This document shows, piece after piece, positions 41,381-51,100 of a stretch of 64,000 nt of DNA; positions within the stretch are counted from its first letter, which is position 1; the number at the start of each line of letters is the position of its first letter. The stretch comes from CP2-2F sp034436355 (GTDB taxonomy: Bacteria; Chloroflexota; Anaerolineae; Aggregatilineales; UBA2796). The position numbers were made by a program, and so were the translations under genes. The notes below the pieces were generated by a model. The model was given only the letters and a program-made list of their open reading frames with translations, searched no databases and was not told the DNA's origin. The stretch is taken from NCBI GenBank assembly GCA_034436355.1, contig DAOTVQ010000047.1, positions 198,258 to 262,257 of the forward strand, written 5' to 3'.

Positions 41381-42283
41381 ATGCTTCCAGCAGTGACGGC
41401 AGCAGCTTTTTTAGTGGGTGCAGGCACCGCATGGTTAGCGCGCACTTACCAATATGAAATGCGGGCAGCCGCGGCGCGCCAACTGACGGGCAGCCATTTT
41501 GTGAGCGTTGGAAAGACCAACATCGAATACGTATTGCGCGGTGAAGGCGCACCGCACGTCCTCATTTCGCATCAGGCGATGGGTGGCTATGATCAGGCGG
41601 TCTCCGTTGGCAGCCTGTATGAAAACTGCACGATCATCGCACCATCGCGGGCGGGCTACCTTCGCACCCCGCTAGAGGCAGGGCGCACTCCAGAGGCAAT
41701 GGCAGATACCTTCGCTGCTTTGCTGGACTATTTGCACGTGCCTAACGCGGTTGTAGCGGGCTATTCGGCGGGCGCTATGGCTGCGCTTGCCTTCGCGCTG
41801 CGCCATCCCGAGCGCTGCCGCGCCCTCGTTTTGGGCAACGCCATCACCCAGCCGCCGCCCGCTTATGTGATGGAGATTTTGGCGCCGCTGGCGCTTGCCA
41901 ACCGCTGGGATTTCTCGAATTGGTTGATCTCCAGTGCCGTAGAGCGTGCCTTGCCGCTCATCGAGCGCAACGCCGAAGTGTTGTCGATCCTACGCACCTT
42001 GCAGCAGAATAACCCTGCCAGTTTGCGCTTTGAAGGCTTCAAGCTGGATGTTGAGCAAATGCGTGCCTTTCAACCCAACCTTGAAGCAGTGCGCGTTCCC
42101 ACCTTGATCATTCACGGCAGCAAGGATATGCTTGTGACGGCTGAACAAGCACGCAGAGCGGCGGAGCGAATCCCGAACGCGCAGTTGTTGATGATCACAC
42201 GCGGCGGGCATGATGCCTCTGTGCGTTATCCGCACTTGGTAAAGCCTACTCTAGCACGCTTAATCCATGAGACGATCCAATGA
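41381..42283 (+). CDS. Alpha/beta-hydrolase, membrane-anchored
   Basis: 300 aa. An N-terminal hydrophobic segment (2-20) suggests anchoring. The fold carries the nucleophile elbow GYSAGAM (Ser near 129), acid Asp in GSKDM and base His in GGHDASV near 285. Substrate cannot be predicted; it resembles hydrolases of the epoxide-hydrolase/haloperoxidase-like branch. GGGAGG precedes the ATG by 7 nt. The stop overlaps the start of the AI-2E-type gene (ATGA), so the two are coupled. A 170-nt leader precedes it. Confidence 0.85.
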   Translation: MLPAVTAAAFLVGAGTAWLARTYQYEMRAAAARQLTGSHFVSVGKTNIEYVLRGEGAPHVLISHQAMGGYDQAVSVGSLYENCTIIAPSRAGYLRTPLEAGRTPEAMADTFAALLDYLHVPNAVVAGYSAGAMAALAFALRHPERCRALVLGNAITQPPPAYVMEILAPLALANRWDFSNWLISSAVERALPLIERNAEVLSILRTLQQNNPASLRFEGFKLDVEQMRAFQPNLEAVRVPTLIIHGSKDMLVTAEQARRAAERIPNAQLLMITRGGHDASVRYPHLVKPTLARLIHETIQ

Positions 42284-43560
42284 GTGAAGCCTTGCCACCC
42301 GCCCAACCCGATGATCAAACCCCTTCGGACTTACCCTACGCCGCCGAGTGGCGCGTGTGGACAAAGCGCGTAGCCGCCATCTTATTGTTGGTGGCTGCGC
42401 TCTATTCGGTCACCTTTCTCGGTCCGGTGATGCAGGTGCTGATCATCGCGCTGCTGCTGGTGCTGTTCTTCTTCATCCCTATCCAGTTTATGATGCGGCG
42501 CTTTCGCTTTCCTTATTGGTTGGCAATCATCAGCGTCTTTGTGATCTATTTGGGCAGCATCACTTTTGCGGTGCTGCGGATCGGACCTGCCGTTGCCGAG
42601 ACAATCACGTCTTGGCAGCCCGCCGTCGAAAACTTCGTCAGCACAGGCATCACCTTCTTTCGGCAATACACACCAGAGCGTGATCGTTACCTCTACCTGC
42701 TGCGTGATGAGGAAACACCCGAAAACGATCTGCGCCTTGACCTCAACTTTCTGCTAGAGCCGATCAGCCAATTGGTGAAAGGCGAGGAATCGAACATCAA
42801 TGTCGCCTCCATCCTGAGCAGCATCGCAACGAGTTTCGCCAGCGTAGCGGGCGGCGTGGTTGGCACCTTAGGCAACCTTGTGCTTGGGCATTTGCTGGCA
42901 TTTTTCATCCTGTTAGAGCTACCGCGATTTTACCGCGCCTTTTTGGGGATGCAGGATGCTTATGAGCGTGAGTATGCCATCCTGCTGCGTGGCGTGCTGC
43001 GTGTGTGGCTCTATTTTTTTCGTGGGCAGGTTATCATCGCCCTGATCATTGGCGTGGCAACTTGGTTACAATTCCAATTGATGGGCGTGCCGGGATCGGT
43101 CTTTGTTGGTGTGACGTGCGGCTTGTTGGCGCTCATCCCAACAGTGGGCAACCTGTTGAGCATCTTCCCAGTGATCATCGCGCCGCTGATCGGTGGATCA
43201 ACAGTCTTGGTGGAGTTGGATCGGGGCGCCCTAACGCTGCTCGTGGCACTTATCAACATCTTGGTGACGCAAACCTTCACCTTGAATGTAATCGCACCTA
43301 AGATCACTGGCGACGCGGTGAGTTTGCCACTCCCTGTCGTCATCGTCGCCTTGTTCATTGGCACGGCATTTGGCGGCATCTTTGGTGCGCTGCTGATCGC
43401 GCCGATCCTCGGCACCCTCAAGTTGGTGATCACCTATATGGTGCGGAAGATTCGCGGCGGCGATCCCTTCCCAAACGAACCGCGCCCAGAGCTGATCCTC
43501 GATACCATGTTTATGCTGCGCTCACGTGCAGCGCAAGCACTGCCGCCTAAAAACAGCTAG
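42280..43560 (+). CDS. AI-2E family (PerM/YdiK-like) transporter
   Basis: 426 aa with about eight hydrophobic segments: a pair near 25-65, one near 72-92, a long soluble loop (about 100-185), then RVWLYFFRGQVIIALIIGVATWLQFQLMGVPG and LALIPTVGNLLSIFPVIIAPLI, the conserved AI-2E block. The family includes TqsA and sodium/proton antiporters; a claim of autoinducer export would be unsupported here. It is coupled by ATGA to the hydrolase gene. The stop overlaps the convergent gene by 4 nt. Confidence 0.88.
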   Translation: MSEALPPAQPDDQTPSDLPYAAEWRVWTKRVAAILLLVAALYSVTFLGPVMQVLIIALLLVLFFFIPIQFMMRRFRFPYWLAIISVFVIYLGSITFAVLRIGPAVAETITSWQPAVENFVSTGITFFRQYTPERDRYLYLLRDEETPENDLRLDLNFLLEPISQLVKGEESNINVASILSSIATSFASVAGGVVGTLGNLVLGHLLAFFILLELPRFYRAFLGMQDAYEREYAILLRGVLRVWLYFFRGQVIIALIIGVATWLQFQLMGVPGSVFVGVTCGLLALIPTVGNLLSIFPVIIAPLIGGSTVLVELDRGALTLLVALINILVTQTFTLNVIAPKITGDAVSLPLPVVIVALFIGTAFGGIFGALLIAPILGTLKLVITYMVRKIRGGDPFPNEPRPELILDTMFMLRSRAAQALPPKNS

Positions 43561-44033
43561 TAATCCACTGTGACGGTGCAAGTCTCTGCTGTGCAAAATG
43601 CCTTGACAATGGTCAGGCGCGGCAAGTTATTCAGGTAGAAGCGAAATTCGGCACGCTGATCAGTCAGGATCGGATTAATGCCCGCACGCCAGCCGTTCAC
43701 CTGCACCACAAGGTAATAGTAGAACCTGAAAAGCTGTTCGGTGGTGTGCCGCGTGGTGTATTCAAAGATGCCGCCTGCCTCGCGCACGGTATGATAGCGC
43801 AGCACAGCATCGGCAGGCATCGGCATTCCGCCAATGCGCGTCACCTCACCTGTGATCTGAATGGCAATGCGCGTTGGGCGCTCAAAGGGACGCCAGACGC
43901 TCGGTGCAACAGCGGCAAATGTGGCGCACACGCCTAGCGTTAGCGCCAAGATTAGCGCCGCACCACCGAAGACCACAAGGCGATAACGCTTTTCACGGGC
44001 TGCCAGTTGCCTTTCTGCTTGTTGGCTCTCCAT
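43557..44033 (-). CDS. Membrane-anchored protein of unknown function
   Basis: 158 aa from the ATG at 44033 (AAGGGG 9 nt upstream). A charged helical start (ESQQAERQLAAREKRYR) precedes one transmembrane helix (RLVVFGGAALILALTLGVCATFAAV). The outer part (about 45-158) is beta-rich, with ITGEVTRIGGMPMPADAV and a late CTAETCTV Cys pair that might form a disulfide. Not recognised. It is alone on the minus strand between two plus-strand genes and converges with the AI-2E gene. Confidence 0.65.
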   Translation of the reverse strand: MESQQAERQLAAREKRYRLVVFGGAALILALTLGVCATFAAVAPSVWRPFERPTRIAIQITGEVTRIGGMPMPADAVLRYHTVREAGGIFEYTTRHTTEQLFRFYYYLVVQVNGWRAGINPILTDQRAEFRFYLNNLPRLTIVKAFCTAETCTVTVDY

Positions 44034-44186
44034 AAGCATTTTCCCCTTCGCCAAAACTCGGTACAATAAACGCCATGTGCTGTCTGCGCTATTGGCTTTA
44101 GAGAATCATAACACGCTTAGCGCGCTTGAATGCATAAAATCACCCTATACGCCTTTGGCAGACTGCCTTCGGCGCGGAGGAAATGC

Positions 44187-45212
44187 TTGTTGCTGCGAAG
44201 ATTGATCACTCACCGCCCTGCGCGCAGCGTGCTGGCTGTGGCACTTTTGATGGTGCTGCCTGCCTGCGGCTTGAACGCGCAAACCTTCCCAACCCAGATT
44301 GTTTCGGTGCCAACCGTGCCAACCAATACCCTTGCGCCGCTGCTGACCATGACGCCGCGCTTCACCGCCACGCCCATCCCAACCAGCACCATGATCCCGA
44401 CTAACACGCTGGCACCCACCGAAACGCCCCTCATCCCAACCGAGACGTTCACGCCAACGCCTGCACCCACCACAGCCGTGCGTGGCGCAGTCAATAACCG
44501 CAATGCATCGGTGCGCTTGCGCGCCGGACCCGGCACGGACTATGAGCCGCTGCGGACGGTGCCAAGTGGTGCACTCTTGATTGTGATCGGCATCAGCAGC
44601 GATCAACTTTGGTACAACGTCATTTTGGAAGATGGCACCGAAGGCTGGATGTTGGGTGAGTTGGTGACCGTTCCAGAGCGCACGGCTGTGCCGATTTTTG
44701 CGACCGCAGAACTGACTGCACGCGCCGCGCTGCCGCGCTCAACGCTTACCTTCCCAACCAGCGTGCCAACCTTGCGCGCACGCGCCAACACGCGCACCGA
44801 CGTGCTTGCCTACTGCGATCTGCCCGGTTTCCGCAGCGAGGCGAATAAGACCTTTGGCGCTAATGAGCGTCTCAGCATTTATTGGACGTGGTTTGCGCGC
44901 ACGGCTGAGCAGATTCAAGATCACCTTGACGCGGGCTTTTATGAGGTGCAGCTTGAGCGCAAAGCAGGTGAGGCGTGGCAGCTTGTCCGTAAGCTGGATG
45001 ATTACAATAATTTCCGCACGGCGACGGTGCGTCTGAGCGCCACACGCCAAGAAGTGCGCTGGTTCGTGCCGATTGGCACGCTAGAATCGGGTGAGTACCG
45101 TGTGGTCTACCGCCTCACATGGTCGCGCCGTATTGAAGATGGCGATAAATCGTTCGGGCCGGGCGGTGATGAAGAAATTAACACAGGCACTTGCCTATTT
45201 CGCGTGCGTTAA
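44187..45212 (+). CDS. SH3b-domain lipoprotein
   Basis: 341 aa from the TTG at 44187. GGAGG lies 6 nt before that TTG, and from there the protein begins with an ideal lipoprotein signal (MLLRRL, hydrophobic stretch, LPAC lipobox), whereas the ATG at 44130 would add 19 unsuited residues. A Thr/Pro-rich linker (about 35-95) leads to a bacterial SH3 domain (about 100-165, NASVRLRAGPGTDYEPLRTVPSG to EGWMLGELV), then a beta-rich domain with ERLSIYWTWFARTAEQIQDH. SH3b domains often bind peptidoglycan peptides. Probably anchored outside and exploring the wall. Followed by the HEAT protein after 33 nt. Confidence 0.8.
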   Translation: MLLRRLITHRPARSVLAVALLMVLPACGLNAQTFPTQIVSVPTVPTNTLAPLLTMTPRFTATPIPTSTMIPTNTLAPTETPLIPTETFTPTPAPTTAVRGAVNNRNASVRLRAGPGTDYEPLRTVPSGALLIVIGISSDQLWYNVILEDGTEGWMLGELVTVPERTAVPIFATAELTARAALPRSTLTFPTSVPTLRARANTRTDVLAYCDLPGFRSEANKTFGANERLSIYWTWFARTAEQIQDHLDAGFYEVQLERKAGEAWQLVRKLDDYNNFRTATVRLSATRQEVRWFVPIGTLESGEYRVVYRLTWSRRIEDGDKSFGPGGDEEINTGTCLFRVR

Positions 45213-45245
45213 GAGACTTTAGAGCAGAGAGAAAGGCGGCAAGCG

Positions 45246-46946
45246 GTGGCAGAGAGTGAACTCGATAGTCTTATCGCACAGTTGAGCGATTCGGAAAAGG
45301 CGGCTGAGCGCCGCAAAGCTGCCAAACGGCTTGGCGAACTACGCGAACCTGCCGCGATTGATGCGCTGGCAAATGCCTACTACGACGATGAGGATGAGTC
45401 TGTGAAGCAGGCAGCGGCGGCAGCGTTGCGCATCTACCGCCAGATGCAGCTTGCCCGCGATGCGGGCGACGATCAGCATGATCCGATGGAGAGCGTGGCA
45501 CGTGCGCCCTCACCCTTGCGGACTCCACTCATTGTCAGCCTAGTTGCCCTGATCGCCGTCAACGTTTTTGTGATGGCAGGGCGCGGCATTAGCGGCGCCA
45601 TTGCCAACCAACCGACTCCTATCCCTGCCACCAACCGCACCGCATTGGTCATCGAGGCGCAAACGCGCTTTGCCGCCTTAGAGACGGAGGCGGTTGCCTT
45701 GCGCCAACCGCTGCTCGACCTGCAAGTGGATGTGGAGAGCCTGCGGCGGTTGCCGCGTTGCACAACGCTGCCCGAAAGCCAAACTGCCACCCGCACGTTG
45801 GCGGAGGCGGATATCACGACCTATCCCGACTTGGCGGTGATTTTCAGCACGTTGAACAGCGGTATTGAAAAGCTGCGCACCCTGCGCGGCAAATATGCGG
45901 ATGCCTGCGCCCAAACCGACCTGCCAACGCTTGATCAGCGTCTACAGCTTGAAGGCGGCGCCGCGGGCTTGGTGGCACAGTTAGATGCCCTCATCAACGG
46001 CGAGGTTGGGACGCTGCGGATCGGCATTGATCAGGCAGTCAACGCGCCGCCGCCCACCACACCCGCACCGAGCACACCTGCTGAGATTGCCCAAGCAACA
46101 CTACCACCGCCCACCACCCCGCCCGCTCCTGTTGCCCTCACACCCACGCTTGAGGCTACCACCAGCGAGACACCTAGCACGCCACCGACCGCCGCCGAAC
46201 TGCCAACCGCGGTCGTGGTGCAGCCGACTGCACCACCTATCGCCGCCATCAGCTATCAGGGCGTGCAGTTGGCAGGGCGGGCGCGCTTCCGCTACCGCCT
46301 GACGGTGGACTATGAAGCACTGACGCCACAAAATCGCACTGTGCGCGGTGCACTGTCGCTGCGCGTGCTTGCCGAAAAGGGCGATGCACCCAGCGGGCGC
46401 TATGAGATCAGCTTGCGCGATGATCCTGAAGTAGCGGGCTTCGCGGGCTGGCTGCCGGAGCCTTTCTATCGGCAAGGCAATGCTTTTTACACTGCCCTTG
46501 ATGGTGTTTTTTATCACACCGGTGCGGGTGTGCCGCCACCTGCTACCTGCACGGCAGAGCCAATCGGCTCGGCAAATGTAGGTGTGCTGAGCGCCCTTGA
46601 TCTAGACGCGCTGATTGGGCGCATTGCACCGCCGAATCTGTTGGCAATCTGGCAGAATGCGCCATCTGTTGGCGGCAAGCCGCAGTACCGCGCCGAGTTC
46701 GTGACCCAAGATGCCGATGGCGTGCAAATTGGCTTGGTGGCAACCCTGATACTTGGCATAGATGGTTTGCCTGAGCAGCTCACTATCCGTGAAGGGCGCC
46801 GCGCACCGTCAGGTTATGCTAAACTATTGATGCGTGAGCGCACGCTCAATTACACGCTGCAAGCAGCCGACGCGGCGGTGAATCTGGCAGAGATTGCCCA
46901 GATTCTAGAGCCAGTCTGCCGCAGCGTGACACCCAACACACCATAA
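45246..46946 (+). CDS. HEAT-repeat single-pass membrane protein with Pro/Thr stalk
   Basis: 566 aa, GTG start with AAAGGCGG 8 nt upstream. The cytosolic N-terminus (1-70) has two HEAT/PBS-lyase-like helical repeats (RRKAAKRLGELREPAAIDALANAYYDDEDESVKQAAAAAL). A transmembrane helix (about 92-115) leads to a helical outer region (about 125-260), a long Pro/Thr/Ala-rich stalk (about 262-340) and a C-terminal beta-rich domain (about 342-566) reminiscent of LppX/LolA-like or DUF-type clamps. Function unknown; the build suggests passing a signal or force across the membrane (inference). Probably co-transcribed with the SH3b lipoprotein and cmk. Confidence 0.75.
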   Translation: MAESELDSLIAQLSDSEKAAERRKAAKRLGELREPAAIDALANAYYDDEDESVKQAAAAALRIYRQMQLARDAGDDQHDPMESVARAPSPLRTPLIVSLVALIAVNVFVMAGRGISGAIANQPTPIPATNRTALVIEAQTRFAALETEAVALRQPLLDLQVDVESLRRLPRCTTLPESQTATRTLAEADITTYPDLAVIFSTLNSGIEKLRTLRGKYADACAQTDLPTLDQRLQLEGGAAGLVAQLDALINGEVGTLRIGIDQAVNAPPPTTPAPSTPAEIAQATLPPPTTPPAPVALTPTLEATTSETPSTPPTAAELPTAVVVQPTAPPIAAISYQGVQLAGRARFRYRLTVDYEALTPQNRTVRGALSLRVLAEKGDAPSGRYEISLRDDPEVAGFAGWLPEPFYRQGNAFYTALDGVFYHTGAGVPPPATCTAEPIGSANVGVLSALDLDALIGRIAPPNLLAIWQNAPSVGGKPQYRAEFVTQDADGVQIGLVATLILGIDGLPEQLTIREGRRAPSGYAKLLMRERTLNYTLQAADAAVNLAEIAQILEPVCRSVTPNTP

Positions 46947-46965
46947 GCGATCAAAGGATTATTGC

Positions 46966-47652
46966 GTGACCCTTCCGCCTACGATTGCCCTTGACGGACC
47001 AGCCGGCTCGGGCAAGACTACGGTTGCCCATGCCATAGCGACGCAGCTTGGCTATCTGCTGGTGGACACCGGCGCCTTTTACCGTGCTGTAACGCTGGCT
47101 GCCTTACGGGCTGGCGTGCCGATTGGCGATTCAGAGACGCTGATCGCGCTGGCTGAGCAGCTTCAGCTTGAAACACTTTGGGCAGATGGCACAGACGGTA
47201 ATTTTTACCGTTTGTTGCTGAATGGTGAGGACGTTTCTGAGGCTATCCGCAGCGCAGCCGTTGAGGAGGCTGTTTCGCAGGTGGCAGCCGTGCGCGGTGT
47301 GCGTGATGTGCTGAATGCAGGCTTTCGCCGCCTTGCCCAAACCCAGCCCTTTGTGATCATGGTGGGGCGCGATATTGGCACCGTTGTGCTGCCAGAAGCA
47401 GCCCTCAAAATCTATTTGGATGCCGCACCCGAAGTGCGTGCAGCACGGCGTGGGCAGCAGATCGGGGTTGCTGATCAGCAAGACGTGCAGCGCGCACTCA
47501 GCCAGCGCGACCAACGCGATAGCCAACGGGCAGTGGCACCGCTGCGCGCCGCGCCGGATGCTCACTATATTGACACGAACACGCTCGATGTTCAGGCGGT
47601 GATCGCCCATGTGCAGGGCTTGATCACCGCGTGGCAGGTGCGGCACGGCTAG
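46966..47652 (+). CDS. cmk: Cytidylate kinase
   Basis: 228 aa. P-loop DGPAGSGKTTVAHAIA, the substrate-binding VDTGAFYRAVTLAAL, the insert with GEDVSEAIRS, the strand VVGRDIGTVVLPEA and the lid region RRGQQIG, QRDQRDSQRAVAPL, then AHYIDTNTLDVQAVI are all present. It phosphorylates CMP and dCMP. The GTG start follows AAAGGA by 7 nt. It lies 20 nt after the HEAT gene and converges with the thioesterase gene. Confidence 0.95.
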   Translation: MTLPPTIALDGPAGSGKTTVAHAIATQLGYLLVDTGAFYRAVTLAALRAGVPIGDSETLIALAEQLQLETLWADGTDGNFYRLLLNGEDVSEAIRSAAVEEAVSQVAAVRGVRDVLNAGFRRLAQTQPFVIMVGRDIGTVVLPEAALKIYLDAAPEVRAARRGQQIGVADQQDVQRALSQRDQRDSQRAVAPLRAAPDAHYIDTNTLDVQAVIAHVQGLITAWQVRHG

Positions 47653-47657
47653 GGTGA

Positions 47658-48089
47658 TCAGGCGCTGCCTTGCCCGCTGACTTCAACGAACTTTTGGCGC
47701 ATTTCCTCTGGGATGGGCAATGGGCGCATGGTTGTGAAATCCACAAAGACGCCGTGCTGGGTGGCGGTCGTGGTCACTTCGCCGTGCAAGGTGAATTCGG
47801 CGGCGATGGTGTAGCGCGTCCGTCCGAGATCGGCAAGCCACATATGCCCGATCACTGGGTCGAACATGCGCAGCGGGCGTTTATATTCAATGTTGGTCGC
47901 CATCAGCACGGGACCGTGTTTGCGCTCAACCATCGGTTGCAACGGCATAAAGTTTTCCAACCACATTAGGCGCATATCTTCCAACCACCGCAGATAGACG
48001 ATATTGCTAACGATGTTGGCAAAATCAATATCATAGGTGCGGATGGCAATTGGCGTGCTGATCGCAAAGGCGCGCGGCGCACTCGGCAT
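47658..48089 (-). CDS. Acyl-CoA thioesterase, hot-dog fold (4-hydroxybenzoyl-CoA/YbgC type)
   Basis: 143 aa. The active-site region YDIDFANIVSNIVYLRWLED keeps the Asp used by 4-hydroxybenzoyl-CoA thioesterases. Later strands carry EYKRPLRMFDPV and TATQHGVFVDFTTMRPLPIPEEMR. It should hydrolyse an acyl-CoA; substrate unknown. It starts 12 nt past the stop of the giant sensor kinase, so it is probably on the same transcript though unrelated in function. Confidence 0.85.
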   Translation of the reverse strand: MPSAPRAFAISTPIAIRTYDIDFANIVSNIVYLRWLEDMRLMWLENFMPLQPMVERKHGPVLMATNIEYKRPLRMFDPVIGHMWLADLGRTRYTIAAEFTLHGEVTTTATQHGVFVDFTTMRPLPIPEEMRQKFVEVSGQGSA

Positions 48090-48101
48090 AAAAGGCTCTC
48101 C

Positions 48102-51100
48102 TCATTGTAAGTCGGTGTCTCTTGGCTTTGGCAACGGCAAGCGCACCGTGATGGTAGTACCCTTGCCGTGTTCGCTTTGCGCGCTGATCGCACCGTCGTG
48201 TGCCTGCACAATCTCACGAGAGATGGTTAAGCCTAGCCCTGTGCCGCGCTGCGTGCCAAGATTGGCGCGGAAGAATGGATCGAAAATATGGGGCAACATC
48301 GCGGCGGGAATGCCAACACCACTATCAACCACATGGATGACGGCGTGATCAGCTTCACAATGCAACTTGAAGGCAATTGTACCGCCTGGTTCGGTGTAGT
48401 TGATAGCGTTCACCAATAAGTTTGTGAAGACTTGGGTCAACCGTTCAGGATCAGCCCAGACCATGACGTCTGTTGTGGGCAAGTCAAGCTGCATGTGAAT
48501 GAACTTTTGATCGAGGTGTGGACGCTGCACCTCAGCCACTTCTTCAAGCAAGGCTTGCAGGCTAACGTTTTGGCGATCCAGCACCAACAGACCGCGATCA
48601 AAGCGGGTAACGTCTAGCAAATCTTCAACGAGTGCGTGCATTCGGCGTGCCACTTGCTCTAGCACATTCAAATGATCCTCGGTTGCCTCTGGCTGGCGGC
48701 GCAGCAGGTAAAGGCGCATTTTGAGGTTGGTCAGCGGCGTGCGAAGCTCGTGGGCAGCGTTGGCAATGAAGCGATCCTTTTGCTCTTGGAGCGTCTTCTG
48801 GGCGCTTATATCACGGATGATTGCCATTGTGCCAAGCGAGCGCGCTTGTGGGCTGGCGGCTCGGCTCACCGTGATGTGCGTTTCAAGCAGCCCGCCGTCG
48901 GTGTGCTTCAGGCGCAGTTCGCCTTGCCAATAGCGGTCACGGGCGAGGGCAGCCAGAATCTTATCAAGCACTAGCGGAGAGTCTTCAGCCAGATAGTAGA
49001 ACTTTTGAGTAAGCTCTTGAATGGTGAAGCCGATTACTTCAGGTTCAAGGCAGCCAAGCATACGGTAAAAAGCGGGGTTGGCATAGGCAGCACGCAGGGC
49101 GTCCTGCGCCTCAAAGAAGATGACGCCTTCATCCATTGAATCGAGGATGGCATTCAGGCGTGCGCGCTCGGCTTCCAACTCGGCGGTGCGTTCGCGCACG
49201 TGGCGTTCAAGTGCCTTCGCGTTCTGCTGAATGGTGCTATACAGGTTTGCATTTTGGATGGCGATTGCAGCGTAGCCAACCAAGGTTTGCAGGCGCTCGA
49301 TATGCTCTGGCGTGAAGTAATTGGGTGTGGCGCTGTCGAAGTGGATAACGCCCACCACGCGCCCTTCTACCTCGATAGGCAGCCCTAGATATGCCCTGAT
49401 CCATTCGGTGCCTTCGATGGGCAACCAATGGTCGCTGGTGCGCGTATCTTGAATCAAATCCACCTTGGCGGCTGCCCGAAATTCCTGAATTTTGTTAGCC
49501 AGTTCGGGCAGTGCAAAAAGCTGTTCCCAACGGCGGTGCGTTAGGTGTGCCGACTGCCCACGCGCTGCCGTCACATAGCCACTGTCGGCGGTGAATAGCA
49601 CCACTGAGCCGCCATCGCTTGGCACCACACGCTCCGCGTAAGTCAAGATGTTCTCCATCACCTGTTTTATATCCAGCGAACTGGTTAAGGCGGCGGAGGC
49701 TTCTGCCAGAGTCTCTAGCAAGTGGCGCTGCTGGCGCTCTGCTTCTTGAGCGTGCTGGCGTTCAGTCACATCAATAGTCACGCCAATGCCGCCGATAATC
49801 ACATCATCATCATCGCGCAGCGGCGTCAGGTGCAGTTCAAGGGCGATGTTTTCGCCAGGCTCAATGACGCTCGTCACGCTTTCGCCCTGCAAAGTCCGCA
49901 GCAGATGAGCACCTATATGAATATCCTCTAAGGCAGATCGACCAACCCACTCGCGCAAAAACGGATAGCGTTTCTCGATGAGTGAACCTTCTACAAAGTT
50001 CACTGTGCCTTTCGTATCGAAGGTGAACAGGATGAGGGGCGCGTTGCTGATCACAAAGCGCAGACGTGCCTCGCTTTCGCGCAGCGCACGGTTGATCTCG
50101 GCACGGCGCAGCGTGCTGGCAAAGACGTCCGCCGCAATTTTGAGCAAGGCAGCATCTTCATCCTGCCAAAAGCGCTGTTGCAGCACAGCGTTGAATGCCA
50201 AACAGCCACGCAGCGTGTTGTTCACGTGTATTGCCACCACCAGTGACGAACGCACACCACGCCGCATAAGCCCTTCGCGGACGGGGTGTGTTTCGGGCAG
50301 CGCTTCCACGCTAGGGATGTGTAATGTGTCGCTGTAGGTGAGTTGCTCTATGTAATAGCTGAAGATTGATTCGGGATTGGTCTGCTGGTAAATGCCTGCA
50401 ATTGCCTCTGTTTCCCATAAATGGGTAATGCTTTGTGGTGAAGGCGGCACCATGAAATCTATGATCAGGGCGCGGTCTGCACCGATGAAGCGCGCCAAAT
50501 GTGCCAACGCGCTGTGAATGGTGGAATCCACTTGGGCAAGCGGTAAGCTAACAAACTGCGCCGAAAGTGAGGCGAGCAAACTTTCTAGGGCAAGGCGGCG
50601 CTGAAGGCGTTGCTGTGCAAAGCTGCGCTCAGTGACATCGCGCAGCGTGGCAAGGTAGGCAGGTTGGTTTTCCCACTCGATAGCCACCGCACGCATCTCA
50701 ACAACGCGGTTAGGTGCATCAGTGCGCGGGATATCGAGTTCAGTTGTTTCGCCCAGCACTAACGGAAAGCCAAAGGGTAGGTTTAGCAGTGCATCCTTCT
50801 CACGCTCAAAGAGGGCAGCCGCGGCGGGGTTAGCAAAACGAATCATGCCGTGCTGATCGATCACTAACATGCCATCGGCGTTATGGTTGATCAGGTTGTG
50901 CAGCAAGGCGCTACCACTGGAAAAAGCGCGTTGGGTTTGGCGCAAGGCACGGTGTTGGCGGGCTTGGTCAGCGGCAAAATTGATCACTTGGCGCAGCATG
51001 GGCGGGCTAAGGGCTGTATAATTGAGTGCCAGCGCATGGTGACGTTCAGCATCCGCTTGGGCGGCAGCCTCATGGGTCTGGTCTGCCAGCAGGATGATCG

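Noticed and set aside
42280..43560. Quorum-sensing autoinducer-2 exporter
   Set aside because: The family name derives from TqsA, but most members have other or unknown substrates, and no luxS or related gene is seen here.
44130..44186. ATG start 19 codons upstream of the SH3b lipoprotein
   Set aside because: It lacks a ribosome binding site and would spoil the lipoprotein signal; GGAGG points to the TTG at 44187.
46031..46249. Tandem repeat or mobile element in the Pro/Thr-rich stretch of the HEAT protein
   Set aside because: The repetition is amino-acid bias (CCA/ACC codons) of a stalk inside a coding region, not an exact DNA repeat.
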